From assembly GCA_026416515.1 (NCBI GenBank), contig JAOAEZ010000001.1:272430-336429 (forward strand): a DNA stretch of 64,000 nt, in the 5' to 3' direction. Below, one piece after another: positions 46,618 through 56,908 of this stretch. Each line of letters begins with the position of its first letter. Within the stretch, counting starts at the first letter, position 1. This DNA comes from Hydrogenophilus sp. (GTDB lineage: Bacteria > Pseudomonadota > Gammaproteobacteria > Burkholderiales > Rhodocyclaceae). The position numbers and the translations under genes were made by a program. Under the pieces are notes generated by a model, which saw nothing but the letters and a program-made list of their open reading frames with translations, had not been told where the DNA came from and did not search any database.

Positions 46618-49338
46618 CTATTCACGGGACGTCGCTGTCGATGGGGCTGTAGCGATTGGACGCGCGGTTCGCCCGCGCCAGAAGCTTTTCTCGAGCTCGA
46701 CGGCGGCAAAGATCGCTATCCCGCCGGCGAGGAGATGCAGCCATGTTGCAGCGTCTAAGGGTGCGGTGCCAAACAGTCGTTGCTGAAAGGGTAGGTAGGT
46801 TATCGCCATCTGTAGCGCGATGAGGAGCGCGGTGGCTTTCAGGGCAACGGGGTTGCCCAATAGCCCTTCTTTGGAAACTACCGAGTCGGTGAGCCGTCGG
46901 CAGTTGAAGAGATAGACGATTTGGCCTACTACCAACATGTTGAGAGCAGTCGTGCGCGCGAATTCGAGCGGCATCCCGCGAGCGATTTCCCAGTGAAAGA
47001 GTCCAAACGCTGCAGTGGCCAGCAGCGCCGTGACAAAGGCGATTCGCCAGAGCATGAAACCGGTGACGAGCGGTTCGGATGGATTGCGCGGCGGACGCCC
47101 CATAATCCCAGGTTCTGGCCGCTCGAAGGCGATCGCCAGTGACAGCGTTACTGCCGTGACCATATTGACCCAGAGGATCTGCAGCGGCGTGATTGGCAAA
47201 GTCATGCCTGCAAGCACGGCAATCAATACCATCGACGCCTGACCGATGCTGGTCGGCAGGACGTAAATGATCGCTTTTCTTAGGTTGTCATAGACGGCGC
47301 GTCCCTCCTCGACGGCAGCGGCGATCGAGGCAAAGTTGTCATCGGCGAGTACTATTTCGGCCGCCTCTTTAGCCGCTTCGGTGCCTTTTTTGCCCATCGC
47401 GATACCGATATCGGCCCGCTTGAGCGCCGGTGCGTCGTTGACACCATCGCCGGTCATCGCCGTCACTTCGCCATTTGCCTGCAGGGCTTGAACCAAACGA
47501 AGTTTATGTTCGGGACTTGCGCGCGCAAAGATGTCGACTTCACGCACCACCTCCCGCAAGGCGGTGTCCGTGAGCGCATCGAGCTCAGCGCCGCTTTGCA
47601 CGTTGACCTCTCCCTGCACAAGTCCCATTTGCCGGGCGATGGCTGCAGCGGTGGCGGCATGGTCCCCTGTGATCATTTTGATGCGAATACCTGCTTCACG
47701 GCAGCGGGCAACAGCACAAATCGCTTCTTCACGGGGCGGATCCATGATTCCAACGAGCGCGAGGAGCGTTAGCCCCGATTCGACGTCGGCGAAGAGAAGT
47801 TCTTGTTTATCCGCCGGCATCGCTTTGGTGGCTAAAGCGAGAACGCGGTATCCGGCTGCGGCCAGCTCATCTAGACGTGTGCGCCAGAGATCGGCCGCGA
47901 GCGGCTGATCGCCTCTGGCGGTGCGCTGCTGGGTGCACATCGAAAGAAGACGCTCCGGTGCACCCTTGACATAGAGGAGGAGCTGCCCGCTGGGGTCGTG
48001 ATGGAGGGTGGCCATGAAACGGTGTTCCGATTCGAAAGGGATAGCGTCGCGGCGTGGCCGCGCTTCTCCTTCAGAGCGCGCGTCGAGCCCCGCCTTGAGC
48101 GCCAGCGTCAGGAGCGCCCCTTCCGTGGGATCACCTTCAAGCCGCCATTCCCCATCGACTTCATACAACCGCGCATCGTTGCAGAGCAGCGCCGCCCGCG
48201 CGATCTCAGTCAATAACTCCGGGTCGATCGCATGGCCCTCTTCCATAACGAAACGACCTTGTGGTGCATAACCGACACCAGTGATTTCGGCTTGCCCGTC
48301 AAAGGTGACGATTCGCTGCACGGTCATCTCATTTTTCGTCAGCGTGCCCGTTTTGTCTGTGCAGATGGTGGTGACAGCGCCCAGGGTTTCTACAGCGGGC
48401 ATGCGACGGATGATCGCATGACGTTTGGCCATGCGCTGTACGCCGATGGCCAGCGTAATGGTCATGATTGCCGGGAGACCCTCTGGAATCGCCGCTACCG
48501 CCAATCCGACAGATGCTAAGAACATCGCTTGAGGGGGTTCGCCATGAACGAAGGTCCCGTAGACGATCGTCAGCGCCGCTAGCGTCAATACGCCGACCGT
48601 CAACCAACGACCGAAAATGGCCATCTGTTTCATCAGTGGCGTTTCGACCGTTTCGACAGTTTCTAACAAACGACCAATGCGGCCGATCTCAGTGGCATCG
48701 CCAGTGGCGACGACAACGCCTTTGCCTTGGCCAAAGACGACGAGCGTACCGGAGTAGGCCATGGAGCGGCGATCGCCAATCGAGGCTTCGGTGGGAACAG
48801 GGTCGGCGCTTTTCTCGACCGGTTCGGCCTCACCGGTGAGGGCCGCTTCCTCAATCCGCAGATGGCGTGTCTCAATCAGACGCAGGTCGGCTGGAACTTT
48901 GTCGCCTGAGTTCAACAACACGATGTCTCCAGGTACCAGAGCAGCTGCTTCGATCTCTTGTCGGTTTCCGTCGCGTACTACGACGGCGTTAAGGGAAAGG
49001 AGGCGGCGGATCGCTTCAAGCGACTTTTCGGCTTTACCTTCCTGTAAAAAGCCGATGAGCGCGTTGATGAAGACGACGCCGAGAATTACCGCTGTGTCGG
49101 TGAGATGGCCAAGCGCAGCGGTGACGAAGGCTGCGCCGAGCAACACATAGATCAGGACGTTGTGGAACTGACGTGCAAAGCGCAGCAGCGGACCCCGCTT
49201 TTTGGGCGGCGTGAGACGGTTAGGACCATAACGCTCGAGACGACGCGCCGCTTCCGCTGTGGTCAAACCTGCAACGCTGGTCTGTTGGTGAGCGAGGGCT
49301 TCTTGGGCGGTGATGGCGTGCCAGATCGGCGGCGACAC
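46618..49338 (-). CDS. Cation-transporting P-type ATPase (P2-type)
   Basis: A 906-residue inner-membrane pump. The phosphorylated Asp328 lies in DKTGTLTKNE; GDGVNDAPALK, TGEAEPVEK and an N-terminal cation-ATPase region (TTAEAARRLERYGPN) are intact. TM4 carries PEGLP as in calcium pumps of the SERCA type. In TM6, however, the usual NLVTD is NMVTA, so the calcium-coordinating Asp is missing; the transported ion is therefore uncertain (Ca2+, Mn2+, Mg2+ or another). GTG 49338 follows AGGAG by six bases. It converges on the GGDEF gene. Confidence 0.93.
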   Translation of the reverse strand: MSPPIWHAITAQEALAHQQTSVAGLTTAEAARRLERYGPNRLTPPKKRGPLLRFARQFHNVLIYVLLGAAFVTAALGHLTDTAVILGVVFINALIGFLQEGKAEKSLEAIRRLLSLNAVVVRDGNRQEIEAAALVPGDIVLLNSGDKVPADLRLIETRHLRIEEAALTGEAEPVEKSADPVPTEASIGDRRSMAYSGTLVVFGQGKGVVVATGDATEIGRIGRLLETVETVETPLMKQMAIFGRWLTVGVLTLAALTIVYGTFVHGEPPQAMFLASVGLAVAAIPEGLPAIMTITLAIGVQRMAKRHAIIRRMPAVETLGAVTTICTDKTGTLTKNEMTVQRIVTFDGQAEITGVGYAPQGRFVMEEGHAIDPELLTEIARAALLCNDARLYEVDGEWRLEGDPTEGALLTLALKAGLDARSEGEARPRRDAIPFESEHRFMATLHHDPSGQLLLYVKGAPERLLSMCTQQRTARGDQPLAADLWRTRLDELAAAGYRVLALATKAMPADKQELLFADVESGLTLLALVGIMDPPREEAICAVARCREAGIRIKMITGDHAATAAAIARQMGLVQGEVNVQSGAELDALTDTALREVVREVDIFARASPEHKLRLVQALQANGEVTAMTGDGVNDAPALKRADIGIAMGKKGTEAAKEAAEIVLADDNFASIAAAVEEGRAVYDNLRKAIIYVLPTSIGQASMVLIAVLAGMTLPITPLQILWVNMVTAVTLSLAIAFERPEPGIMGRPPRNPSEPLVTGFMLWRIAFVTALLATAAFGLFHWEIARGMPLEFARTTALNMLVVGQIVYLFNCRRLTDSVVSKEGLLGNPVALKATALLIALQMAITYLPFQQRLFGTAPLDAATWLHLLAGGIAIFAAVELEKSFWRGRTARPIATAPSTATSRE

Positions 49339-49424
49339 GGTGCGCTCCTTCGCGCGAAACGCTCCGCACCTGCGCTCATTATCGGCGATGGTGGGGCAGC
49401 TTCCTTTTATCGACGGTTTTGTAC

Positions 49425-51776
49425 CTATACCGCTGCAGCGTCGGGGGCAATCGCCGAGGAGGTGCCGTCGCTGGGGAAGATGAGGCGTACCTCTCCTTTT
49501 TCGTCGATGTCGATGGTGACTTCGCCGCCGTTGGCTAAGCGGCCGAAAAGGAGCTCGTCAGCGAGCGCGGCGCGGATCGTTTCTTGAATGAGCCGCGCCA
49601 TCGGCCGCGCCCCCATAAGGGGGTCAAATCCCTTCGCCGCAAGCCACGCTTTGAGCTCGTCGGTAAAGCGAACTTCCACCCGCTTTTCGTGTAGTTGCGT
49701 TTCGAGTTGCAGGAGAAACTTATCCACGACGCGGGCGATGATCTCTGGGGTAAGGGGCTTGAAGGGGACGATGGCGTCGAGACGGTTGCGGAATTCAGGG
49801 GAGAAAAGGCGTTTGATCTCGGTGAGTTCGTCGCCCGGTTCGCGTTGGGCGGTAAAGCCGATTGCGCTTTTTTGGAGCGCTTCGGCGCCGGCATTGGTGG
49901 TCATGATGAGGATGGTGTGACGAAAGTCGGTGGCCCGCCCGTTGCTGTCGGTGAGGGTGCCGTTGTCCATCACTTGTAGCAGGAGGTTGAAAACGTCGGG
50001 ATGGGCTTTTTCGATTTCGTCGAGGAGAAGAACACAGTGGGGCTTTTTCATCACCGCTTCGGTAAGAAGCCCCCCTTGCTCATAGCCGACATACCCAGGG
50101 GGCGCGCCGATGAGGCGACTGACGGTGTGACGCTCCATATATTCCGACATGTCAAAGCGGATGAGATCGATACCCAGGAGCAGAGAGAGTTGCCGCGCGA
50201 CTTCCGTTTTCCCAACGCCGGTGGGCCCCGAGAAGAGAAAACAGCCGATCGGCCGATTGGGTTGCCCTAAGCCGGCACGGTTGAGTTTGATCGCCCGCGC
50301 TAGGCGCTCGATCGCTTCATCTTGACCAAAGACGACATTTTTGAGGTCGCGCTCGAGCGTGGCGAGCTTTTCTCGGTCATCTTGTTGTACCGCCCGCGGA
50401 GCAATTCGGGCGATCTTGGCAACCACCGCTTCAATTTCGGCCCGACCGATGGTGCGTTTCGCTTTGGCGCGCGGAACCAGACGTTGGGCGGCTCCGGCTT
50501 CGTCGATGACGTCGATCGCTTTGTCGGGAAGGTGACGATCGGTAATATAACGGGCAGAGAGCTCCGCCGCCGCCCGTAAAGCCGTTAGAGTATATTTCAC
50601 ATTGTGGTGCGCTTCAAAGCGCTCTTTGAGTCCTTTGAGGATTTCCACCGTCTCTTCAATCGAGGGTTCCGGAACGTCGATCTTTTGAAAACGACGGGCG
50701 AGCGCATGGTTTTTTTCGAAAATTTGACGGTATTCGGCATAGGTGGTGGCGCCGATGCAGCGAATTTGCCCCTTCGCGAGGGCGGGTTTGAGAAGGTTGG
50801 AAGCGTCCAGATTGCCACCCGAACTGGCCCCCGCACCAATGAGGGTATGAATTTCGTCGATAAAGAGAATCGCGTTGGGGTGTTCGGTGAGCTGCTTCAA
50901 AATGTTCTTCATGCGCTGCTCGAAGTCGCCGCGGTATTTGGTGCCCGCCACCAGCGCGCCGATGTCGAGCATGAAGACAGTGGCGTTGGCAAGAACTTCC
51001 GGGACTTGCTGATCTACAATCCGTTTGGCAAGCCCTTCGGCGATCGCGGTTTTGCCCACGCCAGCTTCCCCGACGAGGATCGGGTTGTTTTTTCGCCGCC
51101 GACAAAGGACTTGCACCACCCGCGCCAGCTCGTTCTCCCGCCCGATCAGGGGATCGATTTTGCCTGCCCGCGCCAGCGCATTGAGGTTGATGGTAAAGTG
51201 CTCCAGCGCTTGCTGGGCGGCGCTGCTTTTCCCCTCTTCGTCGTCGTCGCTTTGCGCGGAGGAGGGTGGAGAAGAGGAGGAGGGGTTCGGACGATTTTTG
51301 ACGCGCGCGGCGCGAAAACCCGAACCCGGATTGGCGCGCTCCGAGGGGAGCACACCATGGGCGAGATAGTTGGCGAGATCTAGCCGGGTGACATGGTAGC
51401 GCTGGAGGAGGAAAAGAGCATGCGACTCTTTTTCCCCAAAAATGGCCATCAGAACCGCGGAGCCTTGAACGTCCGTTTTTCCAGCCGATTGCACCGCGAG
51501 GATCGCCCGTTGAATGACCCGTTGAAAGCCGAGCGTGGGTTGCGCTTCATGAGCGGTTTTGCCGGGGATACGCGGGACATGGGTGGCGATGAACTGTAAA
51601 AGGTCGTTGCGCAACCCTTCGATGTCCGCCCCTACCGCAACGAGCGCTTCGTTGGCGGAAGGGTTGTCGAGAAGCCCTAGAAGAAGGTGCTCGACCGTGA
51701 CATATTCGTGCCGCTCGCGCCGCGCATACTCAAAAATGGCGTTGATGGTGATTTCAAGCTCGGGCGTAAACATCAT
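49425..51776 (-). CDS. clpA: ATP-dependent Clp protease ATP-binding subunit ClpA
   Basis: A 783-residue AAA+ unfoldase for ClpP. Two N-terminal Clp repeats (residues 1-150), AAA-1 with Walker A GEAGVGKT at about 235, AAA-2 with GPTGVGKT at about 516, and the usual D2-small domain. A Ser-rich linker (about 165-185) replaces the usual short hinge. ATG 51776 is one base from the clpS stop (TGATG), with GGAGG upstream. ClpP is not in the window. The C-terminus ends in an Ala-rich tail ([11 protein letters not shown]). Confidence 0.97.
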   Translation of the reverse strand: MMFTPELEITINAIFEYARRERHEYVTVEHLLLGLLDNPSANEALVAVGADIEGLRNDLLQFIATHVPRIPGKTAHEAQPTLGFQRVIQRAILAVQSAGKTDVQGSAVLMAIFGEKESHALFLLQRYHVTRLDLANYLAHGVLPSERANPGSGFRAARVKNRPNPSSSSPPSSAQSDDDEEGKSSAAQQALEHFTINLNALARAGKIDPLIGRENELARVVQVLCRRRKNNPILVGEAGVGKTAIAEGLAKRIVDQQVPEVLANATVFMLDIGALVAGTKYRGDFEQRMKNILKQLTEHPNAILFIDEIHTLIGAGASSGGNLDASNLLKPALAKGQIRCIGATTYAEYRQIFEKNHALARRFQKIDVPEPSIEETVEILKGLKERFEAHHNVKYTLTALRAAAELSARYITDRHLPDKAIDVIDEAGAAQRLVPRAKAKRTIGRAEIEAVVAKIARIAPRAVQQDDREKLATLERDLKNVVFGQDEAIERLARAIKLNRAGLGQPNRPIGCFLFSGPTGVGKTEVARQLSLLLGIDLIRFDMSEYMERHTVSRLIGAPPGYVGYEQGGLLTEAVMKKPHCVLLLDEIEKAHPDVFNLLLQVMDNGTLTDSNGRATDFRHTILIMTTNAGAEALQKSAIGFTAQREPGDELTEIKRLFSPEFRNRLDAIVPFKPLTPEIIARVVDKFLLQLETQLHEKRVEVRFTDELKAWLAAKGFDPLMGARPMARLIQETIRAALADELLFGRLANGGEVTIDIDEKGEVRLIFPSDGTSSAIAPDAAAV

Positions 51777-52084
51777 CAGGCTTCCTCCATCGTGCAGGCG
51801 AGCGGGTGTTCGTGGGCACGGGCATAGGCGGTGACTTCGCGAACTTTAGTCTCCGCGATGTCCTTGGGGAAAATGCCGCAGACCGCAGCCCCTTCGTGGT
51901 GAACCTTGAGCATCACAGCTACCGCGCGTTCGTGCGGCATGTGAAAGAAACGCTCGAGCACTTCGACGACAAAATCCATGGGGGTAAAGTCATCGTTAAG
52001 GAGTAAAACCTTATAGAGGGGGGGAGGCTTGCTCACTTCCCCCGCTTCTACTAGCTCCGGAAATTCGACAACCCGTACGCCCAT
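51776..52084 (-). CDS. clpS: ATP-dependent Clp protease adaptor ClpS
   Basis: A 102-residue adaptor that brings N-end-rule substrates to ClpA. The signatures [24 protein letters not shown] and the end [26 protein letters not shown] are intact. Its stop and the clpA start share one base, so the pair is co-translated. Confidence 0.97.
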   Translation of the reverse strand: MGVRVVEFPELVEAGEVSKPPPLYKVLLLNDDFTPMDFVVEVLERFFHMPHERAVAVMLKVHHEGAAVCGIFPKDIAETKVREVTAYARAHEHPLACTMEEA

Positions 52085-52091
52085 GATTCTT

Positions 52092-53321
52092 TCATTCTAG
52101 CGCATTTGCTTCAGAACGCAAGACCGCGGCGATCGCTTCGGCGACAAAGTCTAGGTTGCGCTCGTTGAGGGCAGCCACGCAGATGCGACCGCTGCTGACA
52201 GCATAGATCGCGTATTCGCTTTGAAGTTTCGCGACTTGCGATGGGGTGAGCCCGGTGTAGGAGAAAAGCCCGCGCTGGGCGGTAATGTAGGCGAAGTCCC
52301 TTTCCGGCAACTGCGCTTCGAGCCGCTCCCGCAGCCCCCGACGCATCGCGTGAATGCGCTCGCGCATGCGGGCGAGTTCGCCGTGCCAGCGGTGAGTGAG
52401 GTCAGCGTCGGTAAGCACTTCAGAGACCAACGCGGCGCCGTGGATAGGAGGGTTGGAGTAGTTGGTGCGAATGACCCGCTTGAGCTGAGAGAGGAGACGC
52501 GCCGATTCGTCGGAGCTTGCTGTGACGATGGTGAGCGCCCCTACCCGCTCGCCATAGAGGGAGAAGTTTTTGGAAAAAGAGGTAGCGATAAAGGTGGGAA
52601 GGTGACGCTCCACGAAAGGGTGAAGGGCTGCCACGTCTTGCTCGAGACCGTCCGCAAAACCTTGATAGGCGAGGTCGATAAAGGGAATGAGGTCGTTGCG
52701 CTGACAGAGATCGACGATAGTGCTCCATTGCGCTGAGGTGAGGTCGGCACCGGTGGGGTTATGACAACATCCGTGCAGGAGAACAATCGTGCCCGGTTCC
52801 GCAGCGTCGAGATCGGCAACCATTCGGGTAAAATCGACTCCCCCCGTCGCCGAGTCAAAGTAGCGGTAGAGGCCGACGCTGAAACCGGCAGCTTCAAAAA
52901 GGGCGCGATGGTTCTCCCAGCTTGGGTCAGGAATAAGGACCTGGGCCGTGGGGTTGATCCGTTTGAGAAGGTCGGCACCGATTTTAAGGGCCCCCGTGCC
53001 ACCCAGCGATTGAGCGGTGACCAGCCGCCCTTCGGCGATCAAAGGATGGTCGGCGCCGAAAAGAAGATGCTGAACCGCCCGACAATAGCGCGACGCGCCT
53101 TCGATCGGTTGATAGCCGCGCGCTTCGGCGCGTTCTAGCCAGCGTTGCTCGGCGATTCGGACTGCATCTAGGAGAGGAATTTGACCGTTTTCGTCATAGT
53201 AAACCCCAACCCCAAGGTTGACTTTGCGGGGACGAGGATCGAGCGCAAAGGCTTCGTTGAGCCCCAGAATGGGATCGCGCGGGGCCATCGCGACGGCAGC
53301 AAAAAGCGATGAAGGAGGCAT
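52092..53321 (-). CDS. Aromatic amino acid/aspartate aminotransferase
   Basis: A 409-residue fold-type I PLP enzyme of the AspC/TyrB class. Its start [25 protein letters not shown] fits the betaproteobacterial form. PLP contacts are [12 protein letters not shown] and the Lys in [14 protein letters not shown]; the substrate-carboxylate Arg is near the C-terminus (SGRICVAAL). Aspartate, tyrosine or phenylalanine are likely substrates; I cannot separate aspC from tyrB by sight. The ATG is two bases from the divergent uvrB ATG. Confidence 0.93.
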   Translation of the reverse strand: MPPSSLFAAVAMAPRDPILGLNEAFALDPRPRKVNLGVGVYYDENGQIPLLDAVRIAEQRWLERAEARGYQPIEGASRYCRAVQHLLFGADHPLIAEGRLVTAQSLGGTGALKIGADLLKRINPTAQVLIPDPSWENHRALFEAAGFSVGLYRYFDSATGGVDFTRMVADLDAAEPGTIVLLHGCCHNPTGADLTSAQWSTIVDLCQRNDLIPFIDLAYQGFADGLEQDVAALHPFVERHLPTFIATSFSKNFSLYGERVGALTIVTASSDESARLLSQLKRVIRTNYSNPPIHGAALVSEVLTDADLTHRWHGELARMRERIHAMRRGLRERLEAQLPERDFAYITAQRGLFSYTGLTPSQVAKLQSEYAIYAVSSGRICVAALNERNLDFVAEAIAAVLRSEANALE

Positions 53322-53323
53322 CG

Positions 53324-55456
53324 ATGAAGTCTCCCGAGGAAAAAATTGTCGAGGCCGATTCTAGCATGGGGCCGAAGCGTTGGCGGCGTTTTCCCGGTAG
53401 CCCCTTTTGGTTGGCAGAGCCTTATGAGCCTGCCGGGGATCAGCCCGCAGCGATCGCCGCTTTGGTGGAGGGAGTCGAGAGCGGGCTGCACCGCCAGGTG
53501 CTGCTGGGGGTAACCGGGTCGGGAAAGACGTTTACAATGGCAAACGTGATCGCCCGCACTGGCCGACCGGCGTTGGTGATCGCGCCGAATAAGACGTTGG
53601 CAGCTCAGTTGTATAGCGAGTTTCGGGCCTTTTTCCCACGAAATGCGGTGGAGTACTTCGTCTCTTATTACGATTACTATCAGCCCGAGGCGTATGTGCC
53701 AAGCCGCGATCTGTATATCGAGAAAGATGCGAGTGTCAACGCCCATATCGAGCAGATGCGGTTGTCGGCAACCAAAAGTATCTTGGAGCGCCGCGATGTG
53801 GTCGTGGTGGCTACCGTGTCATGTATCTACGGGATCGGCGATCCGGCAAGCTACCATGCGATGATTTTGCACGTGCGGGTGGGGGAGCAGTTGAGCGTCC
53901 GCGCGGCCGTGGAGCGATTGGTGGCGATGCAGTATGCCCGTACCGAGGTCGATTTCGAGCGCGGTACTTTCCGCGTGCGGGGAGATGTGCTCGATGTCTT
54001 TCCGGCTGAGCACGCCGAGTGGGCGGTGCGAGTGAGCTGGTTCGATGATACGGTGGAGTCGATCGCATTGTTCGATCCTTTGACCGGACGGGTAGTGCGC
54101 TCGCTGCCCCGATTTACGATCTACCCCGCGAGCCATTTTGTGACGCCGCGGGCGACAGTTCTGCGGGCGATCGAGACGATTAAGGAGGAGCTGCGACTTC
54201 AGCGAGAGGCGCTCTTGACCGCCGGTAAAGTGGTGGAGGCCGCGCGGTTGGAACAACGAACGCTGTTCGATTTGGAGATGTTGCAGGAGGTGGGGTTTTG
54301 CAAAGGGATCGAGAATTATTCCCGTCATTTGACCGGGCGGGCACCCGGGACGCCTCCGCCGACATTGATGGACTACTTACCGGGAGATGCACTGCTTTTT
54401 ATCGATGAGTCTCATGTGACGGTGGGACAGATCGGGGGAATGTTCCGCGGCGATCGATCGCGGAAGGAGACGTTGGTGGCGTACGGGTGGCGCTTGCCGA
54501 GCGCATTGGATAACCGCCCGCTGACGTGGGAGGAGTTCGCAGCACGCATGCCCCAGACGATCTTTGTTTCGGCTACCCCCGGAGATTATGAGTTGCAGGT
54601 GGCCGATGCGGTGGTGGAGCTGGTGGTGCGACCTACCGGGTTGATCGATCCAGAGGTGGTGATCCGGCCCGCTTCTCATCAGGTGGATGATCTGCTGCAC
54701 GAGGCGCGCGCCCGGGTGGCCGCCGGGGAGCGCGTGTTGGTGACAGTGCTGACAAAGGAGATGGCAGAGCAGTTGACGGCTTTTTTGAACGAGAACGGGT
54801 TGCGTGCCCGCTATCTGCACGCCGATATCGATACCGTGGAACGCGCCGAGATCGTGCGCGATTTGCGCTTGGGAGCGTTCGACGTGCTGGTGGGAATTAA
54901 TTTATTGCGCGAGGGATTGGATCTTCCAGAGGTTTCTTTGGTGGCGATCTTCGATGCCGATAAGGAGGGATTTTTACGCTCCGAACGGTCATTGATCCAG
55001 ATGATCGGCCGCGCCGCTCGCCATGTGCGCGGGCGGGCGATTTTGTACGGGGATATAGTGACCGCTGCAATGGCGCGGGCCGTCGAGGAGACAGAGCGGA
55101 GACGAAGCAAACAGCTTCAGTATAATGCAGTCCACGGAATTACCCCGCGGTCGGTGGTGAAAGCGGTGCGCGAGTGGATCGATGTCGAACGAGGAGAGGA
55201 GCCCCAGCGCCCTTCCCGCCGCAGCCGAGGGGAGGGGGATCGCCCCCGAGAGTTAGAGGAGGTCCATTCGTGGCTGGCATCGGTGGACCGAGAGGATCCC
55301 CAGGCAGTGGCGCGCGCACTGGTGCGGTTGGAGCGGGAGATGCGCGCCTACGCCGAGCGTCTGGAGTTTGAGCAGGCAGCGGCGGTGCGCGATCTGCTGC
55401 TGCAGCTGCGGGCCGAGGTGTTCGGTGCGGCTGGGGTGGAGTCGCTGCCGAGGTAG
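53324..55456 (+). CDS. uvrB: Excinuclease ABC subunit UvrB
   Basis: A 710-residue DNA helicase-like subunit of nucleotide excision repair. Walker A GVTGSGKT is at about 62-69. The beta-hairpin region [21 protein letters not shown], the SATPGDYE motif III and the [13 protein letters not shown] motif V are intact, and a UVR domain ends the protein (about 660-695). ATG 53324 is five bases after AAGGAGG; an ATG at 53309 has no such site. A Ser/Arg-rich linker (about 620-640) precedes the UVR domain. UvrA and UvrC are not in the window. Confidence 0.97.
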   Translation: MKSPEEKIVEADSSMGPKRWRRFPGSPFWLAEPYEPAGDQPAAIAALVEGVESGLHRQVLLGVTGSGKTFTMANVIARTGRPALVIAPNKTLAAQLYSEFRAFFPRNAVEYFVSYYDYYQPEAYVPSRDLYIEKDASVNAHIEQMRLSATKSILERRDVVVVATVSCIYGIGDPASYHAMILHVRVGEQLSVRAAVERLVAMQYARTEVDFERGTFRVRGDVLDVFPAEHAEWAVRVSWFDDTVESIALFDPLTGRVVRSLPRFTIYPASHFVTPRATVLRAIETIKEELRLQREALLTAGKVVEAARLEQRTLFDLEMLQEVGFCKGIENYSRHLTGRAPGTPPPTLMDYLPGDALLFIDESHVTVGQIGGMFRGDRSRKETLVAYGWRLPSALDNRPLTWEEFAARMPQTIFVSATPGDYELQVADAVVELVVRPTGLIDPEVVIRPASHQVDDLLHEARARVAAGERVLVTVLTKEMAEQLTAFLNENGLRARYLHADIDTVERAEIVRDLRLGAFDVLVGINLLREGLDLPEVSLVAIFDADKEGFLRSERSLIQMIGRAARHVRGRAILYGDIVTAAMARAVEETERRRSKQLQYNAVHGITPRSVVKAVREWIDVERGEEPQRPSRRSRGEGDRPRELEEVHSWLASVDREDPQAVARALVRLEREMRAYAERLEFEQAAAVRDLLLQLRAEVFGAAGVESLPR

Positions 55457-55490
55457 AGGGTGCGGCGCGGGAGAGGAAGGGTGAGACACC

Positions 55491-56003
55491 ATGAGGGGAC
55501 AGCGAAGCGGTGAGCCAATACGGGTGTTGTGCGTGTGTACCGGAAATATCTGCCGTTCGCCGACGGCAGAGGTGGTGTTGCGCCAGCGACTAAAAGAGGA
55601 GGGGTTGGGAGAGAGAGTGGTGGTCGATTCAGCAGGAATCGATAGTTACCACGTGGGGGAGGCCCCCGACCCACGAATGCAGCAGGCGGCGCGTCGCCGC
55701 GGTTACGATCTTTCCGAGTTGCGAGCCCGCCAGGTGCAGCGGGAGGATTTTTTCCGCTTCGATTGGGTGTTGGCAATGGATCGAGGCCATTTGCATTGGT
55801 TGCAGCGCTTGCGGCCACCTACCGCAGAGACGGAGGTGGCCCTTTTTTTGGCAAGGAGTAAAGTACGCCCCAATGCTGAGGTGCCCGATCCTTACTATCG
55901 CGGACCCGAGGCGTTCGAAGAGGTGCTCGATTGGCTGGAGGAGGGGGCGAGGGGATGGGTGGCCTTTTGGCGAGATCTTTTAGAGGAAAAAAAGAGGGGA
56001 TGA
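55491..56003 (+). CDS. Low-molecular-weight protein-tyrosine phosphatase
   Basis: A 170-residue cytoplasmic phosphatase. The catalytic loop CTGNICRSP (Cys16, the CX5R pattern) and the general-acid Asp in VPDPYYRG (about 130) are intact. In polysaccharide loci such enzymes (Wzb-like) dephosphorylate Wzc-type kinases; a housekeeping role is the other possibility. The start of the next gene overlaps by four bases, so it is one transcript with the epimerase and WecA-like genes. Confidence 0.92.
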   Translation: MRGQRSGEPIRVLCVCTGNICRSPTAEVVLRQRLKEEGLGERVVVDSAGIDSYHVGEAPDPRMQQAARRRGYDLSELRARQVQREDFFRFDWVLAMDRGHLHWLQRLRPPTAETEVALFLARSKVRPNAEVPDPYYRGPEAFEEVLDWLEEGARGWVAFWRDLLEEKKRG

Positions 56004-56908
56004 GCTCGCTAGGAGCGAGTGAAGGGCCACCGTTGGCGGAGGGGGGAACGAGGCGGTGGATAGGGGTGGTGGGGGCGCGCGGTTTCGTGGGCCGGCGAGT
56101 GGTGACACATTTGCGCGCGATGGGGTGGCGGGTAGTGGCTTTTTCGCGTAACCCCTCGCCGATAGAAGGAGAACAGGGAGAGGGGGTGGTGTGGCGCCGT
56201 TGGCCCGCGGAGGGGGAGAGAGTGGCCGATGGTTTGGTAGGGTGGTTTTGGTTGGGACCAATTTGGGGAATCGGGGAAGAAATGGGGAGATGGCTGGGGA
56301 GGGGAGCGCGTGTGGTGGCCCTTTCGTCGACGAGCGTGGTCACAAAGGCCCATTCCCCCAGTAGGGCAGAGCGAGCGCTGGCGGCGCGGTTGCGAGCGGG
56401 GGAGGAACGATTGCAGGAGATGGCGGCAGTGTCAGGAGCGATGGCCACAGTGCTGCGCGCGACGTTGATTTACGGCGGCGGGGAGGACCGCAACGTGGCG
56501 CTGATCGCCCGTTGGATCCGCCGCTTCGGTTTTTTCCCAGTGTGCGGTTCGGCACAGGGATTGCGCCAGCCTCTTCATGCCGATGATGCAGCAGCGATGA
56601 GCGTGGCCGCATTTTTTCGCCCCGAAACCGCTCATCGCGTGTTGACCGTGACAGGAGGGGAGACGTTGCCATTCCGGGAGATGGTGATCCGAGTATTCGC
56701 GGCACTGCACCGCCGCCCGCGAATCGTGCCGGTGCCGTGTTGGGGGCTCGCGGCAGCTGCCGAAATAGGGCGTTGGTTGGGAGGAGAGGGGTCGGCCGCG
56801 GCAGTGCGACGAATGAATGAGGATTTGGTGTTCGAGGGAAGCGAGGCGGCTCAGGTATTAGGGATTACCCCTAGACCTTTCGTGTTGAATGCGGAGGATG
56901 TGGGTTGA
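56000..56908 (+). CDS. NAD(P)-dependent epimerase/dehydratase-like (SDR) protein
   Basis: A 302-residue protein. The Rossmann motif is WIGVVGARGFVGRRV (about 20-34). A Ser-Thr pair after ALSST (about 115) replaces the usual catalytic Tyr-x3-Lys, which I do not find in order; the fold is intact but activity is uncertain. It resembles NAD-dependent sugar-nucleotide epimerases found in O-antigen loci. ATG 56000 overlaps the phosphatase stop by four bases. The following gene starts within its own stop (TTGA). Confidence 0.78.
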   Translation: MSSLGASEGPPLAEGGTRRWIGVVGARGFVGRRVVTHLRAMGWRVVAFSRNPSPIEGEQGEGVVWRRWPAEGERVADGLVGWFWLGPIWGIGEEMGRWLGRGARVVALSSTSVVTKAHSPSRAERALAARLRAGEERLQEMAAVSGAMATVLRATLIYGGGEDRNVALIARWIRRFGFFPVCGSAQGLRQPLHADDAAAMSVAAFFRPETAHRVLTVTGGETLPFREMVIRVFAALHRRPRIVPVPCWGLAAAAEIGRWLGGEGSAAAVRRMNEDLVFEGSEAAQVLGITPRPFVLNAEDVG

